Of a stretch of 64,000 bases of DNA, positions 45,345 to 57,309 are shown piece by piece. The number at the start of each line of letters is the position of its first letter. Within the stretch, counting starts at the first letter, position 1. The DNA is from Nematostella vectensis. Taxonomy: Eukaryota > Cnidaria > Anthozoa > Actiniaria > Edwardsiidae. The notes under the pieces were generated by a model. That model saw only the letters and a list, made by a program, of their open reading frames with translations, was not told the DNA's origin and did not search any database. Both the position numbers and the translations under genes were made by a program. The DNA lies in NCBI RefSeq assembly GCF_932526225.1, contig NC_064041.1, positions 6,097,042-6,161,041 on the forward strand, in the 5' to 3' direction.

Positions 45345-46183
45345 GGTTTTGATGCCCATTGCATTTTGTTTGCATTCTTTTACTGGCTATATTTAAAGTG
45401 AAGTACATATGCAGAGCCAAGAAGAAATGACTCAGTTTTGGTGCTTGAGCAACTTAACTGCAGTAGAACTCACACAAATGGGAATAGTACCTACTTTACA
45501 ATTATCTTAAACGTTGAAATATATTCATTTCTTTTACCTAGCAAGTGTCCTAATCTAGAAAACATACTTACTATTGCTGTATTAACTAAATACTTTTTTA
45601 CCTCAGTTACTACCTAGCTTTTATTGTTGTCTATTGTAAGTTTATATACACACTTTTTTCAAGATTTATTCCTACAAAAGTATAAATTATGCAAGATTGA
45701 TCATATGAAATTTTATTAAATTATGACAATTACTTAATGGTTTATAATACAGTATTTCATTTAATTAATTTATAATATTTAAAAAAAAACACTACACAAT
45801 AATTATACATTTTGCTGGTGAAGTTTGCAGACTCTGATCCAACATTTTGTCTCCGCTCATGAAATATCAAAAGGCCACTTGCACTATAAAATCACGTGAC
45901 CTTTTGTGCGAAAACATTGCGCGCGTCTAGTCTATGTTTGTTGAATTGTTTTGCCTATTTTTCCGTGAGGCCGCTGCCATCTCTGTGTCTCTTTTGGTGC
46001 GTTTTTGCCTTCAATTGTTTGTGTAATTTCCTTCCTCAAATTTCGACCAAATAATCACAGAGGCGTAAGACAAAGCACTTCTTAACACAAGGTTGATTTA
46101 TGTCCCATTATTTCCCTTTACGCCAGATTGTAATAGACAGGACTATCACGTGGGCACTTGCACATTTCTTGTTCGAGTGAGGA
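45345..46183. other. AT-rich intergenic region between convergent genes
   Basis: It probably holds the 3' UTR of the EF-hand gene (plus) and of the GPCR (minus). ATTAAA occurs at 45715. No AATAAA is obvious, and no coding frame is seen. Confidence 0.4.
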
Positions 46184-47098
46184 CTAGGCGCCAGTAGGCT
46201 GTATATAAACAGGTCTCTCCCGTGAGCACTTGCACACCAGCGTTTTCATAGCCCTGCGAATTTCGGCCATTCGGCACATATAAATCAGAGGATCAAGTAA
46301 TGGGTTAATTCCGATTGAGATGAAAACTGCATGCGAAGACGAGTTTAAATCTCTTGAAAGGAAACTTTGGAGTACCCAGAAAACAATGCTAGGCAACCAT
46401 GACACAAGTGACGTCAGTGTTACTAATAGCAACGTGACGGCTAATCTACGCTCCTTCTGGATAGATCTCTGTATTGAAGACATCTGGTTTTGATGACGTC
46501 GGCGTTTTACTTTGATGAAAATCAAAAGATATGACGCCATTACGGTAAAAAGACATACCAGGCTGGCAAAAGAGGCGATCATATTCACTACTCTAGGCTT
46601 AACCATCACCAAACACAAGTAAACAGCACCTGCCGCCCACGTGATAAGGCAGCACTTGAGATACATCCGGGGACTTAAGCTGAGGTGACGTAATGGCCAG
46701 AGAGTTGCGCATGCGCGCTCTATCGAGATAAAAGTCAGTGTAATCAAATGCGTTGATGTCACAAATATAAAAAGCCGGGCCAGGGGTCCGAGAGGGTCGG
46801 ACGAGGATATTTTGAACATGTTTTGGCTGGCTTGTGAAGAGAGGCTTCTTATTCGATAGTTCAGCAGTAACTGGCACCCTACAGGTGCAATGGCAGCCCC
46901 GAAGAGCAAATCCGTAAGTGCCAGATTGATTAGAAGGTAGACGCTCTTTTTGCGGAGATGGTGGTTAATCATAATTGTTGTCATGACCAGAAAGTTGCAT
47001 ACAGAGACAAATATGCCCAAAGTGGAAGCAGCGGCAAATAAGGATACCTGAAGACTGTCTTCCAGCAACTCATTGTCGTTCATCTGCGTCAAATTCAT
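46184..47098 (-). CDS. Intronless class A (rhodopsin-like) GPCR
   Basis: A single 304-residue ORF has seven hydrophobic segments: TM1 FVSVCNFLVMTTIMI, TM2 LLINLALTDLLFGAAIAPVG, TM3 ending LTFISIERACATLWPL, TM4 CCLITWAAGAVYLCLVMV, TM5 VCLFTVMASYLLIFIKV, TM6 VTLTSLVSWLPSIVFWV and TM7 FISIGINPLLDPLIYMCR. The DRY box is ERA, CWxP is SWLP and NPxxY is DPLIY, all within the range of cnidarian orphan receptors. The N-terminus has one potential glycosylation site (NLT). The third loop has a basic RRRHQ cluster for G-protein contact. The ligand cannot be told from sequence. ATG 47098 is the first Met and gives a standard short N-terminus. Confidence 0.9.
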   Translation of the reverse strand: MNLTQMNDNELLEDSLQVSLFAAASTLGIFVSVCNFLVMTTIMINHHLRKKSVYLLINLALTDLLFGAAIAPVGCQLLLNYRIRSLSSQASQNMFKISSSDPLGPLARLFIFVTSTHLITLTFISIERACATLWPLRHLSLSPRMYLKCCLITWAAGAVYLCLVMVKPRVVNMIASFASLVCLFTVMASYLLIFIKVKRRRHQNQMSSIQRSIQKERRLAVTLLLVTLTSLVSWLPSIVFWVLQSFLSRDLNSSSHAVFISIGINPLLDPLIYMCRMAEIRRAMKTLVCKCSRERPVYIQPTGA

Positions 47099-47763
47099 GT
47101 TATAAGAACCTTGGAAGAGCGGTGCCGCCTATTGCATTTGCTTCAAAAGGCCTCAATAAAAGAATACTATGCTCTAGGCAAAAAACAAGCCCCGCATTTG
47201 TTTTCACCTGCGAAAACAGATTAGATGACTGGGTTTAAGCGTTGTTAATTGTTAGTTACTTTTATAAACTATGGCTTAGGCGAAAGCGAAGTCTTCTTCT
47301 TTACAACCAACCTTCCCTCCCCCCCCCCCCCCCCCCCCCTCCCTTCCCGGTTAAAATTGCATATTTCCAGCCAGCGGTGGTTATGCATTTTAGCATTGCC
47401 CGTATAACCGGTCGGGATTTTTTTTTTCAAGCAACCGCTCCCGCGCCTCAAAAAATATTCCTAGTACAACTAGTTCGACTCCACGAACTTGTCAGCAAAA
47501 CCATTCGGAACGATTTTTTTTTCCCAGCAACCGCTGTGTCTACATATATCTTCCCAGCCAGCAAAAAACGGGCTGCGAACAGATCCGTTTTATGTGCCTT
47601 TGTCTTTACAATGTAGGTTTTAATGCCGTTTTGTGTGGAAAGCATATAGCTGAAATGAACCTGGCAATTCACCTGCCGTTAAATTCTCAAAATCACTCAC
47701 TGTTTCTCTTTGTTGACGAGTCCTTGTTAGCGTTTTCGTTAAAGTCTTGTTATTTTGTTTCCT
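47099..47763. other. Non-coding, with poly-C tract and repeated caaccgct phrases
   Basis: It has a long C-run at 47320-47339 and two similar phrases (ttttttttcaagcaaccgct and ttttttttcccagcaaccgct). No convincing gene is seen. Confidence 0.4.
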
Positions 47764-47950
47764 AGATGTCGTGAAGAAGAAGAGTTTTCATAAAGTAAAA
47801 AGTTTGCCTTCTCCCCTTTTAAATCACTTTTTGGTGCCGACCCTGGAAAGGGCGATAAGCGAAATAAATAAAAGCGAAAACACGATCCGCAAGGCTATCA
47901 CACCCGAAGGCGTATTGGCAAACGTACAGATGCGTAAACATCACTTTTAA
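47764..47950 (+). CDS. Possible terminal exon, unknown protein
   Basis: A pyrimidine-rich tract and AG (ttattttgtttcctag) precede an open frame with protein-like composition: DVVKKKSFHKVKSLPSPLLN through HFLVPTLERAISEINKSENT, ending HHF with TAA at 47948. I do not recognise it and found no partner exon. It could equally be chance. Confidence 0.22.
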
Positions 47951-48667
47951 TATACATGACGATTCTGATTGGCGGCAAGCAGTGCAATTTTCAGGAAATT
48001 CAGTGCAGGAAAAAGGTAATTCAGTGCTCAGTATTCCTGGACGCTGATTGGCTTACAAAAAAAAGAACAATAGAAACTCAAGGAGCTAGACGTGAAACGC
48101 ACACTGAAATGGACATATGGACATGGTATAGTTCCACCGTTTCTCTTCAAACCACGACCATAATAGGTATGTTCTTCAAAATTTTGCCATAAAAAGGTAA
48201 CCGTATGATTTTTCGTTCAATTTGGAAATAACTTGCACGAGTGAGCTTTTCAAAAGATCGAATTGCTTGAGCTGTATTGTACTGATATGCCATTTTTTTG
48301 TCACGAGAAATTGATCGTATCATAAAACATTTATTTCTCTTGAGACGACAAGACAAACAATAGTGTATTTTTAATTAAATTAAAAATAAATTGTCTTCAT
48401 TTTCGTCGTTTATGAAGAGCATTCACTAACAAACAGCACTTTTAATATCAAAGAGTTCTTATATTAAAAAAAAGTCTTAAATCAACAAATCTTACTCATA
48501 AACATACATAAAGATACACATTTTCGATCAATGAAATGATGAAGATTTTAGTTAGGTTGGGGGGGGGGGGGGGGTTAGCCTGCTGACAGCAAGCTTGAAA
48601 GATAAAAAATACTGAGAACAGAGCATTTTAATTTCAATCAATTTTAAAGCCTTCGAGGGCTGTATAG

Positions 48668-48945
48668 CGCAGGCTCGTACCCCAGGGGGGGGGGGGGGGG
48701 GAGCTGCACAACGGCGGAACGTCGGTTTGCAATATAGACGTGCTATATACGATAAAGCATAAAAAACAAATTAGATTTTAAAAAAATGCATTCTAGATCA
48801 TTCTGGTAATTCAACAATCTAAAAGTCAAACTTTTTCTTATCTAAATCCGATAATAATCGTACCGTGGAGATACAGATGCAGCAATGGCAAAAAAAAAAA
48901 AAAACGATTTTGCCCCCCCCCACCCCACCCTCCCTGGGTGTGGAA
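48668..48945. repeat. Dispersed repeat with G/C homopolymer ends, copy 2
   Basis: It has the same block order as 34596-34890: ctcgtaccccaggggg, atagacgtgctatatacg, ataaagcataaaa, tctagatcattctggtaatt, cgtggagatacagatgcag, then C-run and ccaccctccctgg. The flanks show no clear target duplication. A further poly-G run lies at 48558-48574. Confidence 0.6.
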
Positions 48946-49491
48946 CTGTAGCGTTTTCAGTTTGAATCGTAAAAGAAAAAAAGTTTGAATCGAGTTAGGG
49001 AACAAAGAAAGTGTGATAAATACTGTGACCGTGGCATTATTTTTAATTGACATCATCGATGACCTGGTATGGCGACCATCTCGTTGCAACTAGCCTGCCA
49101 CCCGGCTCTCCGGAGTTTCGGAATCCCAAATATGGCCTCAACAAGGTTTGTGTTGTGGTTTATGTAAAAAAAAAAAAACATATAACAAAGAAGGATATAC
49201 ATATTTAAGGATTCCATGATTATACACTCTCTTATCTGCCATCCAGTTGTGCGGGTATCTACAGAAACAAAGTAATCACAACAATAGAGAAACATATCAC
49301 ACCACAACACAACAATAGAGAAACATATGCACCAATCACAATTTCGCTTGAAAACATATAAAGTTCATCTGTCCTACTTAATATGTACTTCATCTTGTTG
49401 TTTACCGTTTTAAAAAGGGCTTTAATTGAATTCCAACTCTAAAGATCGCTGCTCGGGCACTACAAAACTGCTATAAAGCTACTAACAAATG

Positions 49492-52400
49492 CTAGATTTC
49501 CTCTTGCTTAGAAGCCTGGCCTTCGTCATCAGTGACGCCCCTTTGTGCGTAGGATCTCACGTGATCAGCAGGCACTCCCGGTCGGTCATGCTTCCGGCGA
49601 AGGACGAAGACCAAAATGGCACAGACGACAAGAAACAAGCCTCCGAATGTTGCCCCGACCCCCACCAGAACGTGATTCAGCTTGGAATCACCTTTAACAC
49701 TTAGATAAGTGAAGTTAGTTTATGTTTCAATAGTATGGTTTATCAAAATCACTAGACGATGTAAAGAATAAATGGAAATAAACAGATTGCTATAATAAGA
49801 AAATAAGAAGATAACATCTATTGCTGTGCGTGGAAATTTATATCTCTATTTCCTATGGTTTACCTCCGAAAAGGAAAATCGCGTATTTTGGAATGTTGCT
49901 CGGAAGGGGTTTGGGGGGACTTTTATAGCATATAACTAGGTTGTATCAATTGTTCAAAACCCGCTGAGAGAGATTCTATTGCAACTAGTTTCACCACAAA
50001 CCACAGATTGACTGGACTGTATAAAATACGAAGGAGAAGAAAGGAAGAAAAACAAAGAAGAAAAACAAGAGAGACGTTTTGGAGCATAAAATATTATTCA
50101 AACCTTGCTCTTTATTCGACGCCTTTTTGCCGACTTCCTCACCAGTACCACCAATAGAACGTCTTTTCATTGGACCAGGAGTCAATTCGTAAAGCATGGA
50201 GCCATCAAGTACATCCCGTCGCACTTTTTCGCGCATTCCAGAGTCGGAGTCACGCAATCCAGCCTCGAAGTCACGCATACTAGCCTCGATGTGACGGCGC
50301 GCTCTCATTGGCTGAGCACATCCTCTGTGGCAGCGTGAGTCTGAGGCGTTTTTGTGACAAACCATGAGGAAGCAGGGCAGGTAAATCACGGTATGGTTGG
50401 CGATGAAGCGGAATGAGTGGATCGTGAACCTCTGCACTCGGTTCAGCGTGTAGTTATACGTCATCGTGTCGTCTACCTCGCAGCTGGAAAATACAATGTT
50501 CAAAACAATATTAAATTCGAATATGGTATGTGTGTGCGTGTTCATGTTCGTGTGAGTGTGCATGTACGTAGATTTTAATATACAAAAAAGGACAAATAAA
50601 AAAAAAAAATTGCGTGATGATGAATGTCTATCATCCGCTCAAAAATATCATTTAGATGCAACGATCAAATGTACTTGCTTTTGTTGGTTTCTCTACCACA
50701 AAATGGCTATTTTTATGTTTTTTTTGTATGCTTTTTTTTTGTATGCAGAATAGAAGATTAAACGTAGTTGAAACGGGCCGGGAAAACGCAATGAAACATT
50801 GGAACTTAATTTACCCGTCTCTGATGAAATCGTAATGCGGCAAGGAGTTTGGGTTGCCTGTGGTGGTAGCACGGAATGTCTCGGCAAACACCACGAGGTC
50901 CGCTGTGGATGACGTCACGCTGTGCCCCACGTACAAGGGCTCGTCGAGCTCGATGCTGATTGGATACTCGCGAGACTCGAATGATGTGCTAAAGCTTTGG
51001 TTACGATAAAGCGCCATCTTGAACGTGAAGTTGCCATATGCATCTAACAAAAATCACTGGGCTTTAAAAATGTGGTTTGGATTTTTGTTAATATAGGTCC
51101 GTTAGCTGTATTGTATTGTTGCTAAATGCGTAAAATTATGATAAAGTGCGTCAGGAATTGCCAAGTCTGTCTATTTGATTAGAACGTTCCTCAAGTATTT
51201 CATGTACTGCATATGGTTCATAGGTGCATCCCAAAACACAGCAAATGTTCTGACATTGTTTCCCTTAGAAGACATATAGAACATTTTTCAACAAATCGAG
51301 ACAATAGTGAGGAGTTCTACTGCTCTACAGGCCAATCTTACGTGGGGTAGTAAAACTATCTGAGTCAATTCCGGTCACATGGTATGAGATCACGTGCAGC
51401 CCTGGCAGTGACAGTGAAGTTGGCGTCAAGTGCTTTACTCGTGATGACTGTGACATTGGGTAGTATGTTAAGGTCACCGGAGGGTGAGCTCATGTTAATG
51501 CGTAGCTCACGTACTGGCTGCGAAGACACGTGCAACACACGTGACTGTTTGTTTACTTCCAATTTGGGGAACACAGGAATCTAGAGCCGACCCTTTTCGC
51601 AAAGCTTCCCCTCGTATCCAGTCTCCTCACACTCACAGCGTTGCTCAGCAAGTCCAGAGGTCACACATGTACTGTACCGAGTATCATTATATCAAGGTTC
51701 CTCTTATAAACCAGAATCCTGAATTCTTTTCACCTTCGGACGCGAAGTAGTTTCCTGTGTGGCTGTAGCTTGTGGACACAGTTGAACGACGTCCATAAGT
51801 ACACTGGAAGGGGTAATGGAAGTTCTTTGTGCGAATAACTGAAGAATTATTACGTCCAGCCATGTTTTTATAAAGTGTTCTAACCTGTGAACATTACATT
51901 TCGAGTTAGTTATGACGTAAGCTTATACACCCAGGCTTACTACTTTATTATAGAAATTATACGATACAAAAAACATAAGAGTCTATGTGAAAAATAAAAA
52001 CCAAACTACATATGCTCTTGGCTAGGCTCGATTTCCAGCCGTCGCTAGGCCTCATCTGTAAATCGAGCCGAGCTCTAGGGTTTTTGTTTGAAATTTAATG
52101 TGCCTCTAAAATACTGCTTAAACTTCTGAAAGCACAATACCTCGTTTATAAAGGTAATCGAATCTCTAGTTTGTCTGTAAGTAGTTCCACAGCGGTCCAG
52201 CGAGGTACTGAGCACTGTGAAGTTGCCTTTTGCTTGCCCACGGCACTCTTTTCTTTCAAGTGAAAGTCTTGTGGAGCAGTTATAAAAACTGTTCCATCGA
52301 AGACTCTCTATGGAGTTTTTTCCGCACGTTACATTTGAGCAAGACCGTAAAAGCAAACTATGCTCATATTAACCATATTTTATGACATTATTGTGGCAAT

Positions 52401-55400
52401 GTCAAAAAGCAAAATGACCAAAATCAGCTTTTAATTGCTGATGACAACGTAGTGATGACGGCGATGATTGGATGTGGACACATGATATCCTTATATCGAT
52501 GTCATGCGAAAACCGAATTCAAAAAGGTTGTTTCATTATTCATTTGTCTGAACGATTCGAACAAATGAAATGACACTTGGAATTTTTAATGAGAAGGTTT
52601 TATTCTTAAAAAATAATTACCGTCAATTCGCATGATTTCTATAGCCACAGCTACAACTTTCAAAAGGGAATTCAACAAGAAAAACGATGCTAGAAAATAA
52701 GTGTTGTCTAGCCAAAATAAACACACTGATTATTTATAGAACGGAGTGTTTTTTTTAGAAATCCGCGACGTTGTTTGAGTATACCCTCCTGTCCAGAGCT
52801 TTCTGAGTCACTCTGAGTTTACTTTGCTGGAGCGGAGACAAAGACATTTTTGTTATTAATGACTGTTATATATACCGATGAATAAACGCTTTTATCTTTT
52901 TTAGGCTAAGCTCAAACGTCGTATCACGGGAATTACGGATACTTTGTCAGCGAGTTCTTTATAAAATAAACAAAAATGAATCCCAAGTTTATGTTGAATA
53001 TTATAACTCAACGAATAAAATATTTCTAACCTTATAATCCATAATGTAGATGCATGCAAATGAAGTTAATGGGTCTTATGTAAAAGTTTACCTGTTTTGC
53101 ATGAGTTACCAGTGTACCCAAGGCGACAAGCGCAGACAAAGACTCGTGGTGCGGGTTCGGTATGGATCCCTCCATTCTCACAAAGTACTAAAGACAAGAG
53201 GGCACAATATAAGAGAGGGGCACTTTGGTAAAGTTAGTGTAGATGGGGCTTTTGTAACCACCACCCCACCACTGCGCGTCACGATTCATGCTTTTATGTG
53301 CTTTCATTTTGTCCCGGGTTGCGTGTTGTTGTTTTGCCAAGAACTCGATAGAAATGAAAAGAAATAATGTAAATTATAGCGTAAAAATAAAACAAGCTAA
53401 CTTAAAGAGTCACACGTCAAACAAGTCTAGAATGTATAAGCAATATTAGCAAATACAGTAAACACCCGCGTATGAGAACCAAGAGATTAAAAACCTACAG
53501 CTAAAATTTGGCATTTTAACACTTCCATTACTATAACGCCCCCATACGCCCGTATAATATAGGCCTGATTCCAAAACATCAGAAATGCAAACTAAACATC
53601 AACAGACCCGGATACTTATGGATGAAGTCTATCTGGGCATAATTAATGCTGTGCATATGGATGTTTGAATGGGATAATTCCTTGTTTTTGGGTTTCACAG
53701 AGTGAGAAAGGAATTTTTGCTTATTCAAAAATTGTTTTAAGGCTTATTCTGGGTTCCTTGGACCTGGAAATGTTTTGTTTGGATTTGAAGCAAAGAAACT
53801 TATAAAATATGTTATGATTATGGGGGAGGCGTTTGCCCGCCTCTCTTTGAAGGTGTTTCCAAGACTCCCATGATGCAGTGCCGGCATGCAATATAGCCTA
53901 AAACATGGCGACTCGCTTCTAATGGAGGTTTTAGTATTTATTATTATGGCTGATAGCTGTAAAATGGGACTGACGGAGCGCGATAAAGATATCTACTTGT
54001 GACTTAATCTGTGTTTGCTTGTATCTATTTGTAGTTCGGAATTTCGTGTCCTTTTTGGTAAGCAAAACTGCTGTAAGCAACAGGCTGAAGCTTTGCCGTC
54101 GCTAGACATAAAGAAACCGCAGTGCATTGTTGGAAACTTCAAGGCATACCGTCTTGGGTCAGCGGTAGCCTAACTTAACTGGGTAGTGTTGGACTTGAAT
54201 TAGGGGGAAGTATTCTGTCTGTTTGTTTTTTATTTTTTATTTTTTTTGTTTTTTGTTTTTACTATTTTGCTCAAAAGTACGCACGTACTTTGCTACCTTT
54301 AGCAACGGATATCGCAGAGTTTTCTAATTCTCAAAATAATTTCTCGATGTTCCAGTCCATATCTGTAAAAGATATCCCAGCGCGGCGCCAGTCCCCATCG
54401 TGGCATCGATGAAAGTTTCTTATAAGGAACGAAAATATACAAACTAACTATCGAAACATTCCAGGGTAGCTCAGCAGTTTTCACATGACAGCCATAAATC
54501 TGGCGATATCTGTTTGGACTGTGATTGGTCAAGAGCATATTGATTGACAGCGCACTACAGCAAAAGTCAAATAGTGCCGTAGCACTATCTGTCAAATTGT
54601 GTTTTTAACGAATTACACGCATTTAAGTAAAGCTAGACTACTTTTCTCTAAAAATATTGTTGCGTTTGAAGGGGAAGCCTAATATACAAATAAATTTTTT
54701 AGATAACAGGCATCCTCGGGACCCGGGCGGCGCGAAGACAGAAAGCGAACGTACGCGCGAAGACGAAAGAAAGAATATTTTCCTCCTCATTCTTTCTCGC
54801 GCGCTTCCTGTGTGAGGATGGATGGGAGGTAGATTTCCTCTCTTTTCCCAGAACCATTTGTGGAAGCAAGGGTACGCATTGCGTTATTTGAACTATTATA
54901 GCAGGTAGAGTCTCATGTTCACAACTCCGTTTAGCAGTTAGAGCGCGTGAAAGAAGCTGAAAATGCTATTGAACTTGTTCTGGGTTTTCTAACTTAAATT
55001 TTCATATCAATATTTGGGTGACCTTCAAACCCGCTCGGTCAATCTCTTGGAGGCCTGGGTCTAAGGACTTTATAGGATTAGTAAGGAAAAGATTTGACCA
55101 AGCGAGCAAGTTTTGGTAAATAATTTTTGCCGCGAGTCGCAAATTGACAGGAATGAGTATTTTTCACCATGTTTTCTGGAGATCAGGGAGCGGGAAAACT
55201 TTAGCTCTTCTAAATATGGGCATCTATGCCCATATAAGGCAATACATACGAAGGACACTATCCGTGAGGAATATGTTTGATATGAAACTTTAAATTTACC
55301 AGCCTATCTCACAAAACGGCCGAGCAACTAAACTTGAACACTGCCCAGGGATATAAATGCACATATAATTCATTAGTTTTTTTTTATTTTGATGCATGGA

Positions 55401-56135
55401 ATTGTTAGGTGAAACTTCATTATTTTAACCCGCACCTTCTACCCGCGCCCTTCTATTATTACCCACACTCGTTTTAACATAATTTTAAAAATTTTCCTTA
55501 TTAGAGTCGATATGGTCAATACTCGTCTCTGATTGGCTGATTAGCTTGTTCGAATATATCCAGATCTTATAATAAAACTCGCACTAACCACAAATATCAC
55601 GAATGGGCAGTGCTGAAAAACGCAAGACTAGTTCCAGTACCGCACGGTTAAACCAGCCTTTTTGTTTTTTAATGGCGGCGTTTTACCGGCGAACTGTCAC
55701 ATTTTGGCGAATGCTAAGAAAACTAGATCAAACCTAAGGCTAAAATTTTCTATATGACTCCCTCATTATCAAACAAATCTGTCATCTTTTGTACAGTATG
55801 GTTTTAATGCTAGTAAGTCAAAACAGCGACCGAAGTCAGCCTTTTGTACCTTTACTCAAACGATTCAACACTGAGATTTTGTTTGTTTTCGCCAGAACAC
55901 GCGCATGCGCATACTTTATTCAGCACTGTCTCACGAATGTATAATAAAAATGATACCCCCCTGGCTCCCCTTCCTCTGTGCTCGGTATACCTGTGTCTCC
56001 ATATAACTCTACCCTCAGCGCGGGCCACTCAGACTGCAGGGCCGGTAGTGGAATGATGCGCACGAATCTGCCGTGTGGTCTTTGAATCAAACCGTTCTTG
56101 ACAACCGAAATATCGTCGCGATTACCCGCGAATAG
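49492..56135 (-). CDS. Discoidin-EGF-ZP transmembrane protein, 3' part
   Basis: Exons found, 5' to 3': 56135-55991 (C-terminal half of an F5/8 type C domain: GRFVRIIPLPALQSEWPALR then VELYGDT), 53187-53092 (EGF-like, LCENGG...CACRLGYTGNSC), 52357-52141 (ZP-N: CGTTYRQTRDSITFINE), 51884-51734 (ZP linker: SSVIRTKNFHYPFQCTYGRR), 51043-50815, 50483-50104 (ZP-C with RCHRGC and furin-type RARR), and 49691-49492 (membrane helix and 36-residue tail, stop 49492). Phases agree between all neighbours except EGF to ZP-N, where a further exon is probably missing. The ZP module polymerises extracellular matrix proteins; furin cleavage would release the ectodomain. The N-terminal exons upstream of 56135 were not identified. 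Confidence 0.8.
51365..51665 (-). pseudogene. Ghost exons (EGF-like plus beta-rich domain) inside the ZP intron
   Basis: Between ZP exons 51734 and 51043 lies an EGF-like stretch (LAEQRCECEETGYEGKLCEK). It is followed, after an in-frame TAG near 51580, by a beta-strand-like segment (FPKLEVNKQSRVLHV ... LNILPNVTVITSKALDANFT). That segment loses its frame near 51410, while the adjacent frame continues plausibly (LPGLHVISYHVTGIDSDSF). Phase 1 at 51734 joins directly to 51043, so the functional ZP transcript skips this region. It is a decayed exon pair or a relic of domain duplication. Confidence 0.5.
53620..54180. repeat. Second copy of the dispersed repeat at 38992-39977
   Basis: It shares attctgggttccttggacct, tttgtttggatttgaagcaa, the ctcccatgatgcagtgcc / tcccagaatgctttgcaa block, gatatctacttgtgacttaa tctgtgtttgct, and a reverse-oriented gcagtgcattgttggaaact. 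It is intronic in the ZP gene and non-coding. Confidence 0.5.
55606..55930. mobile_element. hAT-like MITE, copy 1
   Basis: The ends are ggcagtgctgaa and ttcagcactgtc, with tcacgaatg duplicated on both sides (55597-55605, 55931-55939), close to the 8-bp duplication of hAT elements. It is the same family as 58817-59143 in opposite orientation, about 90% alike by eye. It sits about 60 bp from the discoidin exon. Confidence 0.75.
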
Positions 56136-57309
56136 CTAAAAAAAAATAAACGCACTGATTCATCACAAATAGAAAAAGATTCTTTTTCCGAATATCTTGC
56201 AAAACGTCGCGGGATAATCTTTGTCTCTACGATCAGGGAAAAGGGCTACATACAAAAATGTCGTTTCTCCGGGGCTAGTTATACGACTTGAGAAAACTAC
56301 ACTAGAATAATACAAGTATTTTTTTTTTTTCAGTCAGACTTTGTCTAATAAACTCAATGGAATCAAAGTTCGCGCATTATTTGCTGGCTTATGGAACTGT
56401 CACGGTGATCACTGCAAAATAATATATGTTATACACTAAGCACTCTACATATTCTAAGTGCATTCCATTTCGTCTCATTCTCGTTTCGCCTTCGATATCT
56501 GTTGGCATATTTTCGGGCTTTCAGCGCTCTGTTAAAAAAAAACAAGCCTTTTAACTGAAATGAAACCGTCTTTATTTGATGTACATATAGCATTCTCCCG
56601 TTAGCTAGGGTTCTAATTATCTCGCTCATCCTAGACTCCGTCTTGTCAGCCAAGCCTATCACAGGGGGGGGGGGGGGGGGGGGTAGGCAAATAGCTGGCT
56701 GTAGAGTGTGAAAAGACCAATCAGAGCTCGTTTCGCGTGGGATTAATACACTAATACATACTCGAGGGCGACCGACGGTCTTCGCGGCCGTTCATCACGA
56801 AGAAAGAACACGCCCGCATCTCTGGGCATTGTTGGCCTAGAAATGCTGGCGCTGCTTGTAAGGCATGTTGGGAGTAATGTAAAGTTTTTCCTTTGCAAGC
56901 ATTGCGGAATTTTTGGGGGCTGTATGCACCGTACTTAAGTAATGCTAGCTCACAGTAAATGAAAGTGGCCGCATGGAGTGATTATCCATTGGGTTCCCTG
57001 TGTTTTTCTCGCCGCCAAAAGCCAAAAGCTAAAGAATCCAAGTCGGTGCTCACTGAAATTTATTCTTTGGCCTATTCATGCTGCTTATATCAATGACCTG
57101 GTCTTTAAGAGAGTAATGACCCGAGTCGAACAAACAAGGGACAGATTAATCGCCTAAATAATACGGTAATTACAAAAACTTAGAAATAAGAGCACCCTAA
57201 AGAGACTATAGAGCTTGAATAGCTTAGAATCTGTTTGAACTAATTTTAATTAACCTTCATGCAAACAGTTTCTTGACACAAGGTGAGCTTTGTCAACACA
57301 ATCACTTGG
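56136..57309. other. Non-coding region, poly-G tract
   Basis: A G-run lies at 56665-56682. A candidate N-terminal discoidin exon was looked for on the minus strand and not found. Nothing else is supported. Confidence 0.4.

Noticed and set aside
47242-47616. 124-codon proline-rich ORF upstream of the GPCR
   Set aside because: It is driven by a poly-C tract. The composition is not protein-like and there is no conserved motif.
54299-54595. 98-codon minus-strand ORF
   Set aside because: No domain, no splice context matching the ZP gene phases, and average random-ORF length for the region.
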